Source: Halisarca cf. caerulea (taxonomy: Eukaryota > Porifera > Demospongiae > Chondrillida > Halisarcidae). Taken from it: DNA of 62,500 nt. The notes beneath the pieces were generated by a model. It worked only from the letters and a program-made list of their open reading frames with translations. It ran no database searches and was not told the DNA's origin. The DNA lies in NCBI GenBank assembly GCA_963170055.1, contig CAUJGJ010000069.1, positions 345,701-408,200 on the forward strand, written 5' to 3'. Positions 1 through 62,500 of this stretch are shown piece after piece (within the stretch, counting starts at the first letter, position 1; each line of letters begins with the position of its first letter). Position numbers and translations under genes: made by a program.

Positions 1-91
1 GACATACATGCGTATGTACATCTTATATATTCACAGTAACATTGTACAGTAACTGGTAGTGTTATGTAATCTTTTTGTATCTTGCCCTCAG

Positions 92-2747
92 TGGCTGAAA
101 TAGCTATTATTGCTACATCTCCTGTGGCACTCATGATCATCTTGTTGATTTTGGCCCTCTGCTGCGCTGTGTGTATTCGCAAGTGCTTCATATGCAAGAC
201 ACGCTACACGTTACAACGCAGAAAGAGTAGAGATGTCTACCGTATTTCCAATAAGGTCAGTCTGTGCGCACACACACGCACGCACGCACGCACACACACA
301 CACACACACACACAGATTTTTTGTACTGTATGTATGTATATGATATGATGTGGAAATTTAAGACTGACATGTACTTCAGGTATTCTGGTATCAGGTATTC
401 TTATTTAATCTGGGGAACCTCTACTCATCTTATAAGCAGAATTAACCAAAAATGACATTTTCAATCAAATAGTTTAATACAATTGCTAGTATGTGAGCTA
501 TTTACTGTATGTAGTAATGGGATTTTACCACACTCAATGCCATAGTTGGACATATTGTGCAGTTTCTGAGTCCATTTACTCTGTTCTGTATTGTGTTACT
601 GGCATCTTACATGTTCATCCCACTAACGTGTGTACTATAACGTGCTCCATCGTTCGGTGTGTGTGTGAACAAATGATACTGTACATTGCTAGCCTCTACT
701 CCTACCTATTGCCTGTGAATTCCTACTCTTGTTCACTTTCCCACTAGTTCATGCGGTTGAATAGGCCACTAGGTTGGTATGTGCATACGCATATGTTGCA
801 TCTTTGGTCCTTTGATTCCTGAGATTATGGCCGTCTTTGACCTTTGTCCTCCGTACAACCATACTCTGTACAGTTTCTACAGTCAGACACTCTGCGGGCA
901 ACAAAATTGTGTCAGAATACAGAGGTTGTCGGATTACAGAGTGACTCTTAGAATATTTAGTATGAGACTATACCGCAGAAGATGATCGAAGTAGAGAGAG
1001 TGTCAGATTACAGAGGTCCGCAGTACACATGTAGGTGTTGGTTGGCTGGTTGGTAAGCTTTTTTGAACAAGGGAAGCCTTTGGCCAGGGGTATGTTTTTG
1101 GGCACCCGGAAACAGTACTAATACTGTTCAAATATTGTCATTTACTGGTGATTATTTTTTGACACATTGAGTAATAGCTGCGTAGGTGTTTTTATATCCC
1201 AAGGACTTCTTATGATATCAAAGGCGGTGTGAAATTGAATTAACGCAGAGCATGATTCCGTCGCATTTGATCAAATTAATATACTTATGTATATGAAGTG
1301 ATTGGTGGCAGCCCCATCCCAAGAGGCCGCCACCTGTCTGTAGTGGTCACTTCGCATGTCGGTCACCTCTGTACAATTCTGCCCCTCATCACTTAACATG
1401 ATGTACACCTGTCCATAGTGGCCAATGTAAGAACAGCCACCTGTCTATAGTGGTCAGTGTAAGAACAGCCACCTGTCTATAGTGGCCAGTGTAAGAACAG
1501 CCACCTGTCTATAGTGGTCAATGTAAGAACAGCCACCTGTCTATAGTGGTCAATGTAAGAACAGCCACCTGTCTATAGTGGTCAATGTAAGAACAGCCAC
1601 CTGTCTATAGTGATCAATGTAAGAACAGCCACCTGTCTATAGTGGCCAGTGTAAGAACAGCCACCTGTCTAGAGTGGTCAGTGTAAGAACAGCCACCTGT
1701 CTATAGTGTCCAACGTAAGAACAGCCACCTGTCTATAGTGGTCAATGTAAGAACAGCCACCTGTCTATAGTGGTCAGTGTAAGAACAGCCACCTGTCTAT
1801 AGTGGCCAATGTAAGAACAGCTACCTGTCTATAGTGGCCAATGTAAGAACAGCCACCTGTCTACAGTGGTCAGTGTAAGAACAGCTACCTGTCTACAGTT
1901 AATTGGTTCCACTTGATAATTTTTCTGAAACTTAACTTCATTCGTTTTGTGTCTTACTGCATTATGCACTGCAGTCTCCATACTCCGACATTCCAGGGCC
2001 CTCAACACGTTTACAGAGTTTGTCAGATCACCAAGCAAGTAGTAGACACTAGACAGTGTATCCTCTCTAAACCGAACACCCTTGGAATTAAAGAGGTTTC
2101 CGGATTAGAGAGGTTCTACGTATATGTATGTACAGCAAATATAGAGAGCAGGACCTGAAAACACGTCCAGTTTAGAGAGGATTCCAGATTACAGAGGGTT
2201 CCGTTTAGAGAGGGTTCACTGTAAAGCCAGACATGGTCATTCAGAGTATGGTCAGATTAGAGGTGAATTTTTGCGTGAGTTGCCGGATTATCAAGTTTCC
2301 ACTGTACATCGTTGTACTCACACAACCTGCAGCAACAATTTCATTGGAGCAAGTTTCCCGAGGGCACTGGAGCCTGCAGCCACAATTTCTATCAGGAACC
2401 TATGACCTGGGTGCTTAAACCCCATATTAGGCTACTCTTATTGCCGCATGTTTGATTTTTGTTGTCTTTTTTGTAACTTTTGGTGATAACGGTGATCTCT
2501 CTCTGTGTGTACTTTTTCATCCTATAATGTTTCTTACACAGACAATTGAAGAGATGAGCAAACCAGAACCTGTTGAGCTGTGCAGTCCTCAGAGTTCTGA
2601 TTATGCTGAAGTGTTCTGGAAGGGCAATACACCCATCCACAGGTCACCGCTGAAGGCAATACCTATGCATATGCAAACTAGCAATGTAGTGGTTGAATAC
2701 GCCGCATCAGCATTTTCTCTGAATACTGAAGGAGTGACAGCAATGAC

Positions 2748-2802
<55 letters not shown>

Positions 2803-2815
2803 TGTGTGTGTGTGT

Positions 2816-2876
<61 letters not shown>

Positions 2877-3741
2877 TATGTGTGTGTGTATGTGTATGTG
2901 CACTTTTGATAGTGTGTGTGTATGTACGTACATGTGTGTGTGGGTGTGGGTGTGGGTGTTAACTTTTGTGTGTAATGCTGACATTTGTGTTTTAAGTTTT
3001 CAATGTGTGACATTTTGATTATATGTACTGTATGTACTGTATGTACTGTATGTGCTGTATGTGCTGTATGTGCTGTACGTACTGTATGTACTGTATGTAC
3101 TTGTGTGTACTGTATGTACTGTTTGTACAGTGTGTGCTGCTACATGTGTGTCTCCAGGAGGTTGGTTGGGGTGTTCTGCATGTGGGTTGTCATGGCAAGG
3201 GGAACCCCAAAAGCTCAAGGGAGAGTCCCCACCTACTGCCCTGTACTATTGTACCACCATATACGTATATGCCCTATGTGTGGTGAATGAGTGCCTATTC
3301 CTGTACTGTCTGCTCACTATAGAGGCACTGTTTAAGAGGAAAGTGACTGAAGCATTCGACAAGGCTGGTATCATGTTGTTTTCCATTCAAGGAGTGTGTT
3401 TCAGACAAGACTGCATTGCTGGCGGCAACTGCTCGTGCATGGGCATACAGACCTTCCATCCGGACATTCACGGATGTTTCCGGAGTGTAACATTCGTTGC
3501 CAACTGCAAGTTAAACAGTGAAGTTGAACCACTTGAAGACTCAGACATTTGGGACGTAACTCTGGCTAAGGGAGGCCTGGGTACTCCCAAAGGATTTGTC
3601 ATTTCTGCCAATGAGCACATTAACAATCGCTTGTTTCAAGTCGTAGAAGCCTCTGGCATCCATTTTGTTTCCTGCACTGGCGGTTGTCTTGTCGACGGAT
3701 GGGCTGAACACATAACAAGAGAGTTCAAAAACTTCTTTTAA
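92..3741 (+). CDS. 3' end of a single-pass membrane protein (3 exons, partial)
   Basis: Exons are 92-255, 2542-2749 and 3323-3741, with stop TAA at 3739-3741. Splice sites are CAG|, AAG|GTCAGT, ACACAG|, CAG|GTGTGT and TATAG|, and phases match (0, then 1). The first exon encodes a hydrophobic segment (VALMIILLILALCCAVC) followed by a basic stop-transfer stretch (RKCFICKTRYTLQRRK). This is a classic type I transmembrane helix with about 230 cytosolic residues. Exon 2 has a tyrosine in an acidic context (SDYAEVFW). Exon 3 encodes a compact domain of about 138 residues with seven or so cysteines (CFRQDC, GNCSC, CTGGC) that I do not recognise. The ectodomain lies off the left edge. A second in-frame acceptor at about 3158 (TCTCCAG) would lengthen exon 3 by about 55 residues; 3323 has the better pyrimidine tract. 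Function unknown: a receptor or adhesion protein is inference only. Confidence 0.68.
264..315. repeat. (CA)n/(CGCA)n microsatellite
   Basis: Lies 9 bp after the donor at 255 of the plus-strand gene. Confidence 0.95.
877..1026. mobile_element. CAGT-end MITE, degenerate
   Basis: TACAGTCAGACACTCTG on the left and blocks of GTCGGATTACAGAG inside. The right end near 1026 is worn (CCGCAGTACA). Confidence 0.45.
1404..1898. repeat. 32-bp minisatellite, about 15 copies
   Basis: Unit is CCACCTGTCTATAGTGG plus TCA(A/G)TGTAAGAACAG. Single-base variants are scattered, and the array ends with CTGTCTACAGTTAA. The same motif occurs in the CAGT-end elements at 15834 and 47259. Confidence 0.95.
2054..2223. 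mobile_element. CAGT-end MITE
   Basis: Left CAGTGTATCCTCTCTAAACC, right GAGAGGGTTCACTGTA. Internal CGGATTAGAGAGGTTC repeats. Sits in intron 1 of the plus-strand gene. Confidence 0.7.
2750..2960. repeat. (TG)n then (TGGGTG)n
   Basis: Begins exactly at the 5' splice site of exon 2 (CAG|GTGTGT). Confidence 0.97.
3022..3131. repeat. 9-bp (TACTGTATG)n tandem repeat
   Basis: About 11 copies with TACTG/TGCTG variants, upstream of the last exon. Confidence 0.9.
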
Positions 3742-4099
3742 TTGTGTACCCTTTGTGCTGTACATACAGAATCTGATATGTAGTAAATTGTATGTTTTGT
3801 TAGTGGTATAAAAACATAATGTGATTTCTGTGTTTTATTTGTGTATTATCTCTCAATTTGATTGAAATGAATGTGTATGCTTTGATTCTGATGTTCCCTG
3901 TAACTTTGTGATTTGTGGTGATATTACGTTTTACTTTAGTTTGTTTTATTGCATACCATATATGGTATTATATATATATTATGCATACAGTACAGTACAG
4001 TACAATTAATGTCACATTTTTATTATAATATTTATCTTTATATGCACATGTGTATACATGTATTGTATATACCTATATGTATGCAGGTGTTCATATTGC

Positions 4100-4219
4100 A
4101 TGAATAATATCATTGGAACTATTATAGGTAAAATTCATTCTCGAGCCACAGTTTTTATCATGAATAATATCATTAGAACTATTATAGGTAAAATTCATTC
4201 TCGAGCCACAGTTTTTATC
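4100..4219. repeat. 60-bp tandem duplication
   Basis: Two copies of a 60-bp unit (ATGAATAATATCATTGGAAC...) differing at a single base, so the duplication is recent. Confidence 0.95.
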
Positions 4220-4315
4220 AGGATATGCATATACATGCAGTACTACAGCAAACAGAATTCTTAAGTGTTCTTATAAGTTCTACTGTATACTTACAATATG
4301 ATTGTGTGTGTGTTT

Positions 4316-4449
4316 GTGTGCGCATGTGTGTGTATATGTGTGTGTGCATGCAAGTGTGCGTGCCAGACCCCACTTGCTGATCGTGTGCGCATGTGTGTGT
4401 ATATGTGTGTGTGCATGCGTGTGTGCGTGCCAGACCCCACTTGCTGATC
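4316..4449. repeat. 67-bp tandem duplication
   Basis: Two copies of GTGTGCGCATG...CAGACCCCACTTGCTGATC differing mainly in the GCATGC(AA/GT) position. Confidence 0.93.
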
Positions 4450-4980
4450 ACCCGGCCCGGGTGCCGTCCATCCCCAAAATTGGCCAAGTGAGATTGGCCA
4501 GGTCTGAGCTACACCAGACTATACAATGTATACTATAGCCTAAATTTTTTCTCCATTATTATACATTATGTATAATCTACAGTGCTGGTTGTTAATAATT
4601 GGAAATTTCCCTATAACTCATGATCATCAATTAAAGGTCATTCCGTAAGTGTCCATGGATGCACAATGGCAGACGTTTCACCGCTACAGCGGATCGATGA
4701 AATGACCATACGTGCAGACGTTTTCTCAATTGCTCATCGATCTCGTGACACATCATGCATGCATTATATTATGTATACAGTCCCTGAAAAAGGTTAACTT
4801 GAGCATGCAAGATTGGATCTGATCGAGCCATATATGTGCCAGTGTTGTCTGATCCATTAATGTGTGGCTTCCTTATAATAATATATACAATTAATTAGTT
4901 TAATTATCAATAATTGTACTTTGTATTTCAGTAGTACAGTATCTATCGTATTGTATAGTTACATTCCACCATAGTGTAGA

Positions 4981-4996
4981 TTTATTTAATAATAAA
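4981..4996. promoter_or_regulatory. Back-to-back polyadenylation hexamers for convergent genes
   Basis: TTTATT at 4981-4986 reads AATAAA on the minus strand, about 270 nt beyond the stop of the glycosyltransferase gene. AATAAA at 4991-4996 serves the plus strand, 1.25 kb beyond the stop of the membrane-protein gene. The 3742-5256 interval contains no other gene. For the plus-strand gene the distance is long, so an unseen variant signal nearer the stop is possible. Confidence 0.4.
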
Positions 4997-5256
4997 AAAT
5001 AATAATATTATACATGTACCTAATAGCATGTCTTTGTGATAGCAATGCCGTGCGGTGAGACATTTACAATCCAACGCGCACTGAAACACACACAAGTATA
5101 CTGCGTTCAGTTTGGGGTGTAAAAATCTCAATAGTGAAGGAACTAAGGTATACTACATGCAACATGAACCAAAACCAACAAGTGATAGTAAGAATAATAC
5201 ATTAGCGGAAATAAATAAAATGACCATAATTTTCTTAAAACACATCCACATGGAGT

Positions 5257-38390
<33,134 letters not shown>

Positions 38391-38455
38391 TAGTGATAGC
38401 AAATAAATATATAGCAATACACTGTAAATATATATATATATATATTAATATTATA

Positions 38456-38665
38456 CAGTAGAACTTGTACAGTAAGTACCCTCAAGGAAAGGCAAAACAG
38501 GTACTCACTATCAGAGGTACTTACTATCCAAGGTGCTTTCAATGGTATTGCATGAGGTAGGGACAGAGCAATGAGTACTTACTAACCAGGAGTACTCGCT
38601 AACCCAGATACTTGCTATCCAGGAGTACTCGCTAACCCAGATACTTACTAACAGAGTTGGACTGC
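38456..38665. mobile_element. CAGT-end MITE, 'GGATAGTAAGTACTCC' subfamily
   Basis: CAGTAGAACTTGTACAGTAA and CAGAGTTGGACTGCA. Lies 66 bp upstream of the glycosyltransferase start codon. Confidence 0.78.
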
Positions 38666-38939
38666 AGTATGTGACTCTGTGTAGAACTATAATCAAGGAA
38701 AACCACAAGAATTAAAATTTCAGCACATTCATTTTCAAGAACCTCGCAACAATGACTTCATGATGATTGCATACTGAAATTTCAAGCACACCTGACAATC
38801 GAGATACAAGCAAAATCGACCATCTACATAGCTTCAATTGAAAGCTGAAGGTGGGTCTATACCATACAAAACATCATCTAAAGCATGGTGGATGAATAAT
38901 ACTGATTGTCGAAATATCTGATAACAATCAGTTTTCAAC

Positions 38940-38998
38940 TCAGTTCCACAAAATTTGATGTGCACATGACATGTGCTCATCAAATTTTGTGGAACTGA
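38940..38998. other. 59-bp near-perfect hairpin
   Basis: Arms 38940-38960 and 38978-38998 are perfectly complementary (TCAGTTCCACAAAATTTGAT and reverse). Inside, GCACAT/ATGTGC pairs again around a 3-nt loop, leaving one T:T mismatch in about 28 pairs. Lies between genes 2 and 3. Confidence 0.9.
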
Positions 38999-39198
38999 AA
39001 ATCTAAAAAGGAGTAAGTTCTGTTCTTGAGGCTGGTAAAAATTTTGGGTGGGCCATGGTCCACCTGGCCCACCCGTCTAAGCCAGTCCTGAATGTGTACA
39101 CACGTAAATATATATCAGCAATGCAAACACACAAACACTGAGATAAGATACTAATTCGCATAGCGATTGATTTTAAAGAACAGATTGTACAGACGTAC

Positions 39199-62069
<22,871 letters not shown>

Positions 62070-62089
62070 CTGATGGAGACATGAGAGTA

Positions 62090-62268
62090 CAATCAGATCT
62101 CACTTATCCGCACACATCTGTTTTGGATGAAATTGCGGATAAGGCAAAGGAACTGGATAAATGAGGGAGCAGTAGTATAGTGTACAGTAGGACTATTGTA
62201 GATTTGTTCCAATAAAAACTACATCGGAAGGTGAGGGAACTGGTACAGACAAGTGAGGTCTCACTGCA
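62090..62268. mobile_element. CAGT-type MITE, 'GATAAATGAGGGAGCAG' subfamily
   Basis: CAATCAGATCTCACTTATCC and GTGAGGTCTCACTGCA; matches 9005-9189 along most of its length. Confidence 0.78.
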
Positions 62269-62275
62269 CGTACAA

Positions 62276-62418
62276 TCTCGTCGGTGTCGGATTACAGAGG
62301 TTGTCAGATTATCCAGTGTTTCTTAGTACAGTCAAACACAGTGATTGTACCGCAGAGAATGGTCAGATTAGAGAGAATGTTGGATTGTTGAGGTGTCGGA
62401 TTACAGCGGTTCCACTGA
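62276..62418. mobile_element. CAGT-type MITE, 'GGATTACAGAGG' subfamily
   Basis: GTGTCGGATTACAGAGGTTG... to GGATTACAGCGGTTCCACTGAA; nearly the same as 9845-10095. Confidence 0.75.
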
Positions 62419-62500
62419 ACGTACACTACAGCACTTGCAAGCTATGCATACGCATGCAGTAATATCATGGACATACCATATACTGGGAAAGTTTCACAGA

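Noticed and set aside
1404..1898. Regular 32-bp repeats resembling a CRISPR array
   Set aside because: Repeats are contiguous with no unique spacers, no cas genes, and the genome is eukaryotic.
39012..39198. Read-through of the last visible giant-gene exon to a stop near 39005
   Set aside because: Open but of poor composition and without the expected VWC cysteines; the donor GGTACGT at 39199 is more likely.

Overview
This window looks like nuclear DNA of an invertebrate animal. All genes are split by many introns with GT/AG splice sites. Codon phases match across almost every join I made, and very long (TG)n/(CA)n tracts and small inverted-repeat transposons fill the introns. A giant secreted protein built from many fibronectin-III-like modules, each opening near a 'D(T/E)SPP' motif, suits a sponge or another early-branching or lophotrochozoan/cephalochordate-type animal. 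I favour a sponge, but this is inference and no marker settles it. I see no bacterial, organellar or viral gene set.

Layout. (1) Positions 92-3741, plus strand: the last three exons of a single-pass membrane protein whose upstream exons lie outside the window. (2) Positions 5257-38390, minus strand: a complete-looking 21-exon gene for a type II membrane glycosyltransferase, about 733 residues. It has a short cytosolic tail and membrane anchor, a Ser/Thr-rich stem, a PA14 domain and a C-terminal beta-1,4-N-acetylgalactosaminyltransferase domain, the architecture of animal B4GALNT3/B4GALNT4. It converges on gene 1, with a shared TTTATT...AATAAA spot between them. (3) Positions 39199-62069, minus strand: 21 exons, all phase-compatible, coding for about 3,500 residues of a giant modular extracellular protein. 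Its amino terminus lies beyond the right edge and its true end was not found. Its 3' exons lie just upstream of gene 2.

The rest is repeats. More than 25 short non-autonomous DNA transposons have CAGT(G/C)(R)AACC-type ends and TA targets (Tc1/mariner-pogo/Tigger-like). A second set has TACCGTA...TACGGTA ends, and a few have hAT-like CAGGG ends. There are also a hAT transposase relic, two non-LTR retrotransposon relics and a tRNA-derived SINE-like insertion. Several minisatellites (17, 30, 32, 31, 64 and 91 bp units) are expansions of transposon-internal motifs. Positions 35.1-37.7 kb form a compositional island inside intron 1 of gene 2.

Functional links: genes 1 and 3 encode surface or extracellular products, and gene 2 encodes a Golgi enzyme that would add GalNAc to N- or O-glycans of such proteins. 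A direct relationship is not shown by the sequence. I found no prokaryote-style operon, CRISPR or defence system. The most unusual features are the transposon-derived satellite landscape and the regular placement of GT/CA tracts just after 5' splice sites.
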